A DNA stretch of 64,000 nucleotides from Roridomyces roridus (lineage: Eukaryota; Basidiomycota; Agaricomycetes; Agaricales; Mycenaceae). The notes beneath the pieces are model-generated. The model had not been told where the DNA came from. It ran no database searches and saw only the letters and a program-made list of their open reading frames with translations. Below, piece by piece: positions 46,479-56,981 of this stretch. Both the position numbers and the translations under genes were made by a program. The stretch covers positions 496,001-560,000 of the forward strand of contig JARKIF010000016.1 in NCBI GenBank assembly GCA_029378245.1, read 5' to 3'. Within the stretch, counting starts at the first letter, position 1; each line of letters begins with the position of its first letter.

Positions 46479-48014
46479 ATGCTCAGTCTATTCAAACTCG
46501 TCACTCTTTTGGCCCTCACTACACCCTCCTTCGCCGGGAGCTCGTGCATCGCATTCGATGCCTCCATGAACCTCCTGCTCTTCAATGGCAACCAGGGCAA
46601 GGTATTTTCTTGGGACCGAGTCGCCTGGGGATGCTGATCGAGGTCAGGACTACAACGCCGGTACCTCTGATACCTGGGCGTCTGGTGCGTCTTGCAAGCA
46701 GCTGTTTGAATCTTCATGAACCTCCATGCCAGGTACCGCAAAGGATATTACAACGACTGGCCGACCGTGAGTTTGAGCACTCCAATATTTTCGATCACCA
46801 ACTGGCATCCCGCTAGTCCATTCAACGGCAGCAACGTGAAATGCTACCTTGCACAGGTGCGCCTTCCGTTTCGGTCCAAAGCAAGCCCTCACACCATCCG
46901 CAGTTCTTTAACGCCATCTATGTCCTCGGTGCTGACACCGCCAATGCCAACGACATTTACATCTACGATGCTGGCGCAAGCAGCTGGTCCCAACAGCACA
47001 TCACCGCCCCCTCAGGCTTCGACCCCACCAACTTCCAGGCAATCCTTGACCACGACACCAATGTCATCTGTGCGTGTTACCCCATCATTTCTCATTCCCT
47101 CTCATTTGCCCGTTTTTAGATGGCCTATCCGGTGGTGAGACCTTCTCCCTCGATATGGGTGAGCTCAAAGCGGCGCAATCCTCTTCCATTGCGTGGCTGG
47201 ACCAAGGCGTCGCGAACATCACCACCACCAACTACAACCCCGTCATGGCTATTGCCCAAAATCACATCTTCTTCTACGGCGTGCCCAATATCCCTGCTGG
47301 AAGCTTGAATATCTTCGTCATCCACTGTAGGTCACGCTGTTCCATACAAAACTTGCATCTCACCATTTATTCAGTTGCTTTCTGGCAACCCGACGCGCAA
47401 CCATTCACCGGAAGCGCCCAATTCCCTGACAGCCACGGCCAGGCTACTTCCTTCTTCTTGGATTCGGCCGTCCAGGAAAACATCGCCTTCATTCCTGACG
47501 ATGGTTCCCAGACGTTCATCTCCAATGTTCAGGTAATTTGCCCGTCATGAGATCTAGTGCTGCCGAAATTGACTTGTTCCAGACCAACACCACCTCGACC
47601 ATGCCGGGCCCAACGATCGTCGATGCCTCCGCGACCTATTTTGCCTCGGAAAAGGAGCTAGTCCAATTGGCCTCCTCCGGCGCCGTTTCGTGGATACCGT
47701 TCAACCCCAGCGACACGTCCGCCAACTCCGGTGCTAAATGGAGCACCGTACAGAGCCTTGCTTCCGTGGCTCCCCCTTCCGGTGGTTCGAGCTCGGGTTC
47801 AAGTGCAGGATCGTCTGCGTCGGCTTCTGGAAACTCTGTGAAGGGTGGTGCGACGGGTAGTGCGACCAAGGCGGCTGGCGGTTCCAGCACTCCTTCGGGC
47901 TCTGCTACTGGCAGTGCTCCTTCAAGCTCGGGCTCGAGCACTGCCAGCCGTGAGGTTGTATGGGGATCTGGTCTCGCGCTGAGTCTGGCTGGTGTTGCAC
48001 TGTCGTTGCTGTAG
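46479..48014 (+). CDS. Secreted GPI-anchored protein, kelch-like fold
   Basis: Cell-surface protein. The ATG at 46479 gives a signal peptide (MLSLFKLVTLLALTTPSFAG), then SSCIAFDASMNLLLFNG, FFNAIYVLGADTANANDIYIYDAGASSWSQ, a predicted beta-propeller style of repeated hydrophobic strands with 'YxLGG/YD' patterns, and AFWQPDAQPFTGS. About six introns, two inside the 46840-47100 region. A Ser/Gly-rich stalk (GGSSSGSSAGSSAS) leads to REVVWGSGLALSLAGVALSLL, a typical GPI-anchor attachment signal with a short hydrophobic tail. Ser/Thr-rich stalks of this kind are O-mannosylated. The ligand or enzyme activity is unknown; no catalytic residues were recognised. Confidence 0.75.
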
Positions 48015-48173
48015 AGGTTTTTGGACTCGTTGCACCTCTTGCTTTGAGATATCGGATTGTACATATGCATGCCGAGCATGGACTCTATACCTACGAACAA
48101 TGAGCACTTTATAATTACCAGTCCGAGGTCACTGACAAGCCAGGATAAACAACCGACGTTTTTTTAACCCGCC

Positions 48174-49054
48174 ATGAGTCTCACCGATCAGTTCAAAGTC
48201 ATCATTTTCGATTGCTACGGGACGCTGGCTGTAATCTCTCCACCTAGCAAACGTGCAACGTGCTCACTGTCTCCTAGGACTGGGAGCGCGGAATCTATGT
48301 CGCGCTACAGCCTCTCCTGGCGCGTTTCCCATCTTCGGCATCATGGACTCGCAAAGAGGCTCTTCTAGCTTTCACCGAGATCGAAAAGGATCTTCAAGCC
48401 AAGGAACCTAGTTTACTCTACCGCGACTTGCTAGCCAAGGCATACGAAGCTATGGCCAACACTCTAAGCGCTCAAGCCGATCCAACGTCCACTGCAGACT
48501 TTTCGGCCGAAGGTAGGGCGTTCGGCGACTCGATCCCCGCCTGGCCAATCTTCCCGGATACCTGCGATGCCCTGCGTGTGCTGGAGAAGCACTACAAGCT
48601 AGTCATCCTCTCCAATGTCGACCACGCGTCTTTCGCACATACCCACGCCAAATTGTCGGGAGTTACAGACAGCGCTGAGCTCCCGACCTACACACTGCCA
48701 GTACCAAACCCCAACGCGCATTGGCTCCCGCAGACCACGCCAAATTCCCGCTCGCCGTTCTCACTCATCCTGACTGCGCAAGACACGGGCGCGTACAAGC
48801 CTGATCCCCAGGGAATGCTCGCTGCGCTGCAGATCATCGAGAAGGAGTTTGGTGTAGGCAAGGACGGGGTCCTGGTCGTCGCGCAGAGTCTGTTCCACGA
48901 CATAGAGCCGTCGAGCAAGTTGGGGGTAAGCACGGTGTGGATCGATCGACAAGGAGCGTGCATGGGTCTAGAAACCATTAACGAGCCGCCGAAATGGTTG
49001 CGGCGCTTTGAGACGCTTGGGGAAATGGCCGCGGCTGTGGAAACGAATGCCTAA
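48174..49054 (+). CDS. HAD-superfamily hydrolase, haloacid-dehalogenase type II-like
   Basis: The ATG at 48174 gives MSLTDQFKVIIFDCYGTLA, carrying the DxYGT nucleophile motif (FDCYGT) of L-2-haloacid dehalogenases. One intron (GTAATC...CTCCTAG) joins to DWERGIYVALQPLLARF. The rest is one long exon: DIxxFPDTCDALRVLEKHYKLVILSNVDH (motif II Ser/Asn), TAQDTGAYKPDPQGM (motif III Lys) and VLVVAQSLFHDIEPSSKLGVSTVWIDRQ (motif IV acid). Length about 275 residues, as usual for fungal members. The active-site set is complete. The substrate is not predictable; many such proteins act on phosphoesters rather than haloacids. Confidence 0.9.
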
Positions 49055-49165
49055 AACGAATCTTACATCGAGCACAATGTACAACACCCCAAATGGCGTG
49101 TATTATGAAGGGGAATTCCCCAAAATACAAGTACCATAAGCACTGAAACCGAGTGTGTTTAACCA

Positions 49166-51198
49166 TTAATCCTTGTTCGTCACCCCCTTGCGGTGGTCAG
49201 GAACCTCTGCGTCCTTGGCTTTCTTCTTGTCTACAGCTTCACCGACGAATGAAGGGAAGCTGAGAAGAGAAATGAGTAAACATATTGTCGAATGAGATGG
49301 GCCATACCGAGGCACCCCATCGCGGGTGAGCTCCTGAAATCTATACACAATAATCGACCCAACTTTGGGCGGGTTTTTGCGCTGCTTGTCTGACAGCCCA
49401 GTTCCCACGTTGAATTTCTATGAATCGTCAATCCAACGGATATATGAAAGCTTCGGTCGACTTGCCTTGCCAGATTCCATCTTGCACATGAGTGCTCCGA
49501 CCACGCCGACGTGCTTTCCCTTTCCGTCAGTGTACCCAGTCACTTCCGCCTCGGCGTCATAGAATGTCTGGGTCGTTTTAGTGGGTTAAACTCATGTTCT
49601 GATACAGACTTACCTTGACTTTCAAAAGGGTTCCCGAGCGCTTTCCCTCGTACTTTGACCCCGCACGACGTAACATGAGTCCCTCCCCGCCAAGGCCTTC
49701 AATCTCCTCGAGTTTGTCAAGCACATGCTGCCGATCCTTGGCCTTCTCATGCTCCACAAGCACGACCTCGGGACACTCGTATGTGCCGCCCGGACCAAAG
49801 AGCTTCTGCAGTTTTTCAACCCGTTTTTCAAACACAGCGTCCTCCGAGGGTATGTCAAATATCTGATAATACGTGAGAACGGAGACGACGAGAAGGACGA
49901 GATTCAGAGTACCTGGAAGGTAATCTCTTTCCAGTGAGGGGAATTGATGGTTTTCACGATGGATATCGTATCCTGGAACTTGCCGCGGCCGGCAAAAAGC
50001 TCCCCGTCGAGGGTGACATCCTTTGGAAGCTCTGAATACAACAGTGTAAGCAATCGTCATGAGGAAAACGACATACGCACTGTCGAGGAACCATTGCGGC
50101 GGGGTGAAAGGATTCCCGAGACGACTGATCATTGTTTTGCCGTCGTAGTAAGTGCTAGTTTGCGTTAGCAATGGGCCACAGGTGAATGAACTGCGACGTA
50201 CCGTACACCATCGAGCTTCTCGGAAATCCACCAGCCCGTAGGGTCGGGTCCCTTGTCCACCTCCCACTTGTTCGCGAGCAACAAATCCGGTGCCCCACCG
50301 CTCCCTCCATCCTCGTCTTCCTCTTCATCCTCGTCCGCTTTCTTCTTACCCTTTGACTTGGACGCAGGTTTCTTTTTCTTCGGCTTCTCATCCTCGTCCT
50401 CGTCCTCATCGTCATCGTCCCTCTTGCGCTTTCCACCCGCTTTGGAAGCAGGTTTCGACTTGCTCTTCGGCTTTACATCCTCCTCCTCCTCCTCGTCCTC
50501 TTCATCATCATCATCGTCCGCTTTCTTCTTGGACTTGGCTTTGGACGCAGGTTTCGCCTTTTTCTTCTTCGCCTTGACGTCCTCATCATCCTCATCCTCA
50601 TCCTCGTCATCGTCATCCGCTTTCCTCTTGGACCTAGCTTTAGACGCAGGTTTGGCCTTTTTCTTCGGCTTTGCATCCTCCTCGTCCTCGTCCTCCTCTT
50701 CATCGTCATCCTTCTTCTTGGACTTGGCCTTGGACGCGGGTTTCTTGGCGTTCGGCGCAGCCTTCTTCTTACCCGGTGCTGCCAGCGGTTTACCGTCCGG
50801 ATTCTTCCACTTGACCCTAGCCGCCTCGTATTCGTAGCCCAATAGATCGATTAAATGCTTGCAGGATCGACCGTTCACAGGTACCCCGCCCTGTCCATGG
50901 TGTTAGTAACCAGTGAGCGAATGAGCAGAAAACACGCCTGGTTCCGCCATGCCTATTCGATCAGGTTAGAGAATACTTGGAAGGAAGAAGACGAGGCAGC
51001 CTTACGGGACAGGTACAATAGTAATGGTCGCTGGAATGTGTGGTTAGAAAAGCAGTGGGCTGGAGAGGAGAAGACGCACAAGGTACGCTTGACCTTGTAG
51101 GTCGAATTGGAGCTCATGGATTGTACTTCACGGTCCTCTCCATCGGCGAGCAGAACCTTGGGCTTTTCGCCGTCGATTTCAGCGAGTTCGTCAGACAT
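49166..51198 (-). CDS. SWIM-finger ATP-dependent DNA ligase-like protein
   Basis: Probable polynucleotide ligase. The ATG at 51196-51198 (MSDELAEIDGEKPKVLLADG) leads to a SWIM-type zinc finger assembled over two introns: TYKVKRTF | DHYYCTCPAWRNQ | GVPVNGRSCKHL (C-x-C and C-x-H). Next comes a roughly 180-residue linker of alternating KPASKA(K/R)SK blocks and Asp/Glu runs, from tandem repeats at 50280-50760. The adenylation domain follows: motif I EKLDGVRTYYDG with the AMP lysine, motif III LDGELFAGRG, motif IIIa ITFQIFDIP, motif IV EGLMLRRAGSKYEG, motif V LLKVK. An OB-fold-like end (DAEAEVTGYTDGKGKHVG, PKVGSIIVYRFQEL) closes it, with stop at 49166. All nucleotidyltransferase motifs seem intact. 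Nuclear or mitochondrial location is undecided. Confidence 0.85.
50280..50760. repeat. Coding tandem repeats of Lys/Ser-Ala and Asp/Glu blocks
   Basis: Imperfect units of roughly 100 bp encode KPASKAKSKKKADDDDDEEDE-like modules (about five or six copies) in the ligase linker. GAT/GAG microsatellite character makes the copy number likely to vary between strains. Confidence 0.75.
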
Positions 51199-51491
51199 GA
51201 GAGAGACAACTTGTGGGCGGGAATCAAGCGCCGTCCAGCACCGCTATCACGCGTCAAATGTCGCGTTGTTTGCCCCGAGTTTACTCGCTCCCGTAACTGT
51301 TGGTTGGCGCTGAGGATTATCCTGAAACGAAATGCATTCGAATACCATACAGATGTGAGTATATCTACGACATCTACGCAGTTAACCAAAAAGAGGGTAA
51401 GTATATATCCGCATCGCAGATAGATGAGAGCCAGCGCGTCCTGCCGCGAATAATAGTAACAATAAGTAACTGGCAAGCAGTGTACTTGGAA

Positions 51492-53487
51492 TCAGAACCC
51501 GAAAACTCTGAAGCATTTGATCAACAAGGGAACGACAAAAAGAGTTAAGGAGACTTACTCCTCGTGAACCTCGACACCGCCAACCTGGTCCCGACGAAGC
51601 GGCTCGATTTTGGAAATGGCTTGCGCGACACTGTCGGCAAGGCCAGTAGGCCCACAGACGGCAACGAGCATCCCCGTAATGCGCTCCTCGTCCTTTCCAC
51701 CTGCGCCAAGCTTCACCGCCCTCGAGATGCTGTTCTCAAGCATCGTCTCAAGGCGCGGCCGGCCAGGCGAAAGGGACAGATTGGTCGTCGGGAACGCACT
51801 GTCCTTGAACGGGAACTTGCCGATTGGAGCCCTAGTGTAGAAAACCGAGATGCGCAAGCGGGTAAACACCGACTGGTCGATGAGGGAGTTGAAAAGCTGG
51901 TACATGGGCAGGAGAGCGGCAGCGTCTTGGACCGACCATATCAGCTCGACGAGTTTGACCCGCGACCTTCCCCTCAGATCCTGAGCAATGAGATCCTGAA
52001 TTGCGCTAAGCGCAAAGGAGATGCCACTGCCCCCGCAAACGAACACCGCGGCAGAGTAGCTGTGAAACATGGCGTGTCCGGGGCCCCCGTAGGGTCCTTC
52101 CATCATGACATGAACGTTCCGACCAACGCCAGCCTCGCTGAACCCTCCGCTCTTGGCAAAGTCGAACAGCTTTGTTGTCCAGTCGCCGCTCTTCTTGACC
52201 ATGAGCACCATGCCCTCGGCACCTCCAGAGACACTGGCGATGGTAAACGGGTGCGACTCGGCCCATCCTGTGACACCCATAGCGGAGGAGAGGATCCTCA
52301 GACGGACGTGTTGGCCTGCCCTCCATCCCATGTTGATTTGGGGTATCTCGATACGAGTCGTTCCCATGTCCGCTAGCGGACGCACCACAGCGTTGTGCAC
52401 ACGAGACTTGGAAATACGCATCAAGTGATCGAGACCGTAGAAGCCCAGGGCGACGTAAATGTAGGCATGGTAGGTGGATTTGTGGAACCACAAAGCTGGA
52501 AAAAGGATTGCAAATCCAGTGATGTGAGTGGATATGAAGAGGCGATAGTATCTTGAGCGGAAGAATGAAACAGAGAAGAAGAAAATCAAGTTTGCGGCAA
52601 CGAGTGCAAGGAGGCCGTTGGTATTGGCAGGAGATTTGATTCTCGCTTGGAAAGTTCCTGCCTGGCACCAGACGAAAATGTGCCCGAATCCATGTACGTT
52701 GACACCGAGGATGAATAACCTGGCGGCAAAACGGTGAAGAAAGTTGAACTTGGATGGGTGTCAATTTATATCGAGTAGAATACGACAAGGACGCACGCTT
52801 TCGTAACCAGCACCGAGTAGCATGCCCAGGACGTTATTCTTCGACGCAAGTAAAATTACGAGCGGCAGCTGTGCGATGGCAATCCAAGCCGTGCGGTCGA
52901 GATCCACAAACGGACCAGCTGTGGCTGCGCACAGGGGATAAACGAGGACGGAGGCGTAGAGAAGCATGACACAGAATTGGGCGAAAGTGAACCTATACTA
53001 AATGAGTAAACAAGTTCTTTAGCACGATTTACACGAACCCAGAGGATATTCTGTACGACAAGGGAGCCGCAAGGGGTCGTAAGAGGGGCATGACGGTCCC
53101 GACATGTGGTGGATAAGAGACGCGGATTGGAGCACCATTGGGATTAACACGCTTCGCATGTTTGGCGCGCGTGAAATTGGTGTGAGAAATGTCCGACTCT
53201 AACTCTTTGGGAGTGGTATAGGCGCCGCGCGAGGAGGACATGACGATAGTTGGTGCCGGGGGTGGTGCCGCAACATGGCGCAGAATGTGACCGTTGGTCC
53301 ATTCTGATAGACGCCAGAAACGGGCAAGGGCACGGGGCAGCCTCAACAGCCAAAAGGCCAGACAAAGGGCCAAAATGAAGATGTTGACATGGTAGACGAA
53401 GGCAGCCTCGTCCGTTGTGGATTTTGCAGCAAAAGTGGGGGCTGCAGTGGGGGCGGCAACGGTGGCGTTCTTGGGGACGGAGGACAT
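51492..53487 (-). CDS. Ferric reductase 1 (FRE/FRO family)
   Basis: Plasma-membrane flavocytochrome that reduces extracellular Fe(III) or Cu(II) with cytosolic NADPH. The ATG at 53485-53487 gives MSSVPKNATVAAP; a first helix (NIFILALCLAFWLL) is followed by a cytosolic loop. The ferric-reductase transmembrane core carries haem-ligand His in FNFLHRFAARL, NVHGFGHIF and the ISTHITG segment. The FAD domain has WRAGQHVRLRI and the H-P-F-T motif (AESHPFTIAS); the NAD(P) domain has EGPYGGPG, CGGSGISFALS and CGPTGLADSV. The final exon after GVEVHEE adds VFGF with stop at 51492. It has the same exon plan as the divergent ferric reductases to its right but is clearly more diverged. Confidence 0.9.
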
Positions 53488-54258
53488 GGTATGTAAGGAC
53501 AGAGGGTGGCCTGGGAGAAAAGGAATGCGCGGCCAGGAGGGGGAAGGAGGGAGAACAGCAGGAGGAGGCGTGTTCAAAAGGGTACCGGCGATAAAAGCCG
53601 CGCGATCAGATTACATGTACTGTACAATTCTGCAGACACAAAGGGACAAGACAGGGCTGTTCAGAGCTCCTGTAGGGGAGCCTAGGGGAGCCTGGCTTAA
53701 TCTGACAAGATAGAGGATATGCCCAGCAATTTTCGGGATATACTGGTTTTTTTTTTGCCTTCTTCAAGTTGGTTAATACGACGCGTCAGATGTTTATCTA
53801 ATGACCGTGCCAGACGTCGGCCAGACATGCCGCCGGCAGTGAGGAAAATTTGTTGCTCTTGCTTCTGATCCTCATCGTCTGCTATGGCCAGGTCAAATTG
53901 CCTTAGAGAATACCTTGCGGTCGGTATATCCTTTATCCGAACTCTCGCCAAGCAACGAAGCAGCACGCTGAGTGACGATCACCGGTGTCTAGCCTTGGAG
54001 CTCGTCTCTTCGCATCGCGACCCCCCAACGCAACCTGGTGACCGCGGAGAAAAAATGCTCAAATTCGACACCAATTATCCGCAGCAATGTGGAAAACACC
54101 CATGTTCCCTAGACGACTCTTTTGGAACTATGAACCTGGTTGCTAAATCGAGTGCGAGAACACGGAATACTACTTGAGGCCAGGTGCGAGCCCCACTCCA
54201 CCGTCAAGCCTATAAGATGCAACCGCGAATATCCAATTCTTCCTCTCTTCCTCTCGCC
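53488..54258. promoter_or_regulatory. Divergent promoter with GATA-type sites between ferric reductases
   Basis: 771 bp between divergent FRE genes. GGATAA occurs on the minus strand at 53933-53938 and 54075-54080, AGATAA on the minus strand at 53794-53799, and CGATAA on the plus strand at 53589-53594. Fungal iron repressors of the Urbs1/SRE family bind GATAA-core sites, so iron repression is plausible but inferred. Confidence 0.45.
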
Positions 54259-56400
54259 ATGCCGTTCTTTCCTCGGACTGAAGCGCTCCAGGCGCGCGCG
54301 GCTTCCACACTGGATGTGCAAGCCCTGGTCTATCACACAGTCATTTTTCTGCTCGCCCTGGTGGCGCTGGCCTTCCTCCTTCGCATTCCACGCGTCTTGG
54401 CGCGCTTCTGGCGCCTTTCCGAATGGACGAAAGGCCATCTTCTCGGGTACACCCACAACACCGGACCCTCGCATACCACAGCGATCTCGTTCGACGCCGC
54501 CACCGGATACCTGAAAGAGGCCGGCTCCTCGCAGGAATCCCATTCGTCGTACGATGACCCCAAGTTTACCGCGATGACACGTCCGCAACGCGACCCCAAC
54601 CGCTTGCTGCCACCGCACATGTCGCCGAATCCGAGTTTCCTGCGGCCTGTGGTGTCCCTCCTCCGATGCCGGGTCGCCCCGGGACTCTCCTATGCGCAGG
54701 CATTCACTTGCCTAGGCTATCTCGGTGTACTGTTGTACCCCGGCATCTATCGCTCCAGGGGTCCCTTCATCGACATAAATCGCTACGGGTATCTGGCGGT
54801 GTCGCAAATTCCGTTCATCTTTGCGCTTGGCACCAAGAACAGTGTGATTGGCATGTTTTTGGGATATGGATATGAGAAGGTGAGTTGACTCGCGTCTTTG
54901 GGGTAAAACCATATTAACCTTGCAATCTAGTTGAATTTCCTCCACCGCTTCGTAGCAAGAATCGCAATTGCGGCCGCCCATCTGCACGCATTCGGATACT
55001 GTGAGTCTTGTTTTTAAATCGCTCATTACCCATACATTAATTTTCGCCCAAGTCTATAAATGGTGCCTCAACAGTAACTTCCAAGAGGAAATCCAAGAAC
55101 CAAAGATCTACTTTGGTCTCGTCATGCTTCTTTGTTTCGATGGCCTTCTCTTGACGTCCCTCTCCTTCGTCCGCAAGAACGCCTACAATGTTTTCTTCTA
55201 CTCGCACATTATATTTTTGAGCGGCGTGTTAGTTGGCGTGAGTCCTCACTTTTCTCGCATCCCTCCATTAAGCTAACCCCCACCAACCAGGGCTTTTACC
55301 ACTACCCCCAGTTGCTACCCTATTTGTACGCCACTGTCGCCATCTACGCCTTGGATAAACTCCTCCGTCTTATCAAGACAAGGATCAGCACCGCAACCAT
55401 CCGGCCCATTCCCGAACTTGGCCTCACGCGCGTCGAGATCCCGAACATCAACAACGGGTGGAGAGCAGGGCAGCACGTCAGGGTTCGGATCCTCTCCTCC
55501 GCTATGGGCATCACAGGATGGGCGGAGGTCCACCCGTTTACCATCGCCTCCGAGCCGGGAAATCCGGAGGGTCTAGTCTTGATGTGTAAGAAGGCGGGCA
55601 CGTGGACGCAGAAACTTTTCGCTGCGGCGGCGACGAGTCAGACCGAGCGCGGCATTGGGCGTGAAGTCAAAGTTGTTGTCGAAGGGCCATATGGTGGACC
55701 TGGCTTTGCGATGTTCAACAGCTACTCTGCCGCAGTCTTCGTCGCCGGCGGCAGTGGCATCACTTTCGCTTTGAGCGCTGCGCAAGAGCTCATTGGCAGC
55801 GATCTGAGAAGCGAAAGTCGTGTCAGCGTCATCGGTTTGTCGTTTAATCTTCTCAAAACTTTCTTACTCATAGGATCCAGAACTCGTATGGGTCATTCAA
55901 GACGCGTCTTCGCTTTTTCCGCTCATCCCTCAGTTCACGGCAATGATCCAGCGATGCAGATACACGCGCCTCTCCATCTCTGTGCACTACACCAAAGCTC
56001 TCGTCGGGAACAGCAAAGTGCCAGGCGTACTTCCACCAGGCCTGACCCTCAGCCCCGGACGCCCGCGGCTTATTTCCCTGCTGGAGTCCACCGTTTCGCT
56101 CGCAGTCAATACAATGGGGCGGGACGAAAGTGCTTCGGGCATGATTGTCGGTGTTTGTGGCCCGGTTGGTCTCGGGGACGACGTTACCAAGTCTGTGGGA
56201 CTCGTCGACCCCGAGAAGAGAGACCTGATCGGAGGTATCGAAATGCATGAAGAGTGAGTTTTCTTCCCTGTGTTCGCTGGCTGCTCTAACGTGTGTTCAG
56301 GACCTTTGGCTGGTAGAGTCGCGAAGGTCAAGGTCGAATACGCGAACGAATTAGAAAGTTCATCAATATCTGTATAATCTAGTAGAAATGTGATTAAAGA
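54050..56400 (+). repeat. Segmental duplication, unit 1 (promoter, ferric reductase 2 and 3' flank)
   Basis: Homology to unit 2 (about 56790-59135) spans the promoter (for example CCATGTTCCC(T/C)AGACGAC), all exons and introns, and the 3' flank (GTCGCGAAGGTCAAGGTCGA after the stop). Offset is about 2.73 kb. The last coding third is nearly identical while the first two thirds have drifted. Confidence 0.8.
54259..56316 (+). CDS. Ferric reductase 2 (FRE/FRO family)
   Basis: Intact member of the tandem pair. The ATG at 54259 gives MPFFPRTEALQARA; a helix (HTVIFLLALVALAFLLRI) precedes the cytosolic loop. Exon 1 ends GYGYEK (donor GTGAGT). The core has haem His in LNFLHRFVARIA, LHAFGY and YSHIIFLSG, an arginine-rich FVRKNAYNVFFYS, then WRAGQHVRVRI, AEVHPFTIAS, EGPYGGPGF, GGSGITFALS and CGPVGLGDDV. 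A short intron before ELVWVIQD ends GATCCAG. The last exon, after EMHEE, reads TFGW, stop at 56314-56316. No frame disruption noted. Membrane reductase for iron or copper uptake; no permease or multicopper oxidase gene lies in the window. Confidence 0.92.
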
Positions 56401-56981
56401 TTTCATCCGCCTTTATAAGGTTGCGCCTGGTTCTCCAGGGTAAAATTTCGACTGGCTTGGACTGCATAAAGAGTTCGATGTGACAAAAATAGAGTCCGAA
56501 GATGCCGAGGAGATCACAAAACAGTCAACAGTGATGAGTAGAATGTAATGCACGTGACCGTGATGACCGTGCTTGGACCGTGCCTGCGTGTTGGGGAGCA
56601 CACCTATTTGTTCAATTTTGTTGCTCTGGCTTCCGATCCTTGATTCTGGTCGAGATCCAATTGGCAGAGTGCCTTGTGCTCGGTGTATGCTTTATCGGAA
56701 CTCTAGCCAAGCGACGCAGCACGTTTTCCGCCCAATTTTGAGCGCAGCATATCTTCCGAGCCCTCCGAGGTCCCGTCAGCACAGTTTGCTAAAGACGTGT
56801 TTTAGGATCTCAACTTCGACGGCGGTCCCCGCAGCAAGATGGAAAACACCCATGTTCCCCAGACGACCCTCTGGAACTAAAACCTGGCTGCTAAATCGGG
56901 AAACTACTTGAAGTCTGGTACCGCGTATAAAATGCGACCCCGTTCTTCCAATTCTTCCCCTCTTACTTTCTTTCTCTCGTC
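56317..56981. promoter_or_regulatory. Intergenic region with the duplicated FRE promoter
   Basis: 665 bp. The right part (about 56640-56960) is homologous to the ferric reductase 2 promoter, and the GGATAA there has changed to CGATAA (TTATCG at about 56689-56694). The left part holds the 3' flank of unit 1. Confidence 0.5.

Noticed and set aside
50253..50837. Plus-strand poly-Ser/Phe open frame
   Set aside because: It arises from reading the Lys/Asp/Glu repeat linker of the ligase gene on the wrong strand.
51564..52376. Plus-strand 270-codon open frame
   Set aside because: It is the antisense shadow of the ferric reductase 1 FAD/NAD domain, whose conserved motifs are all on the minus strand.
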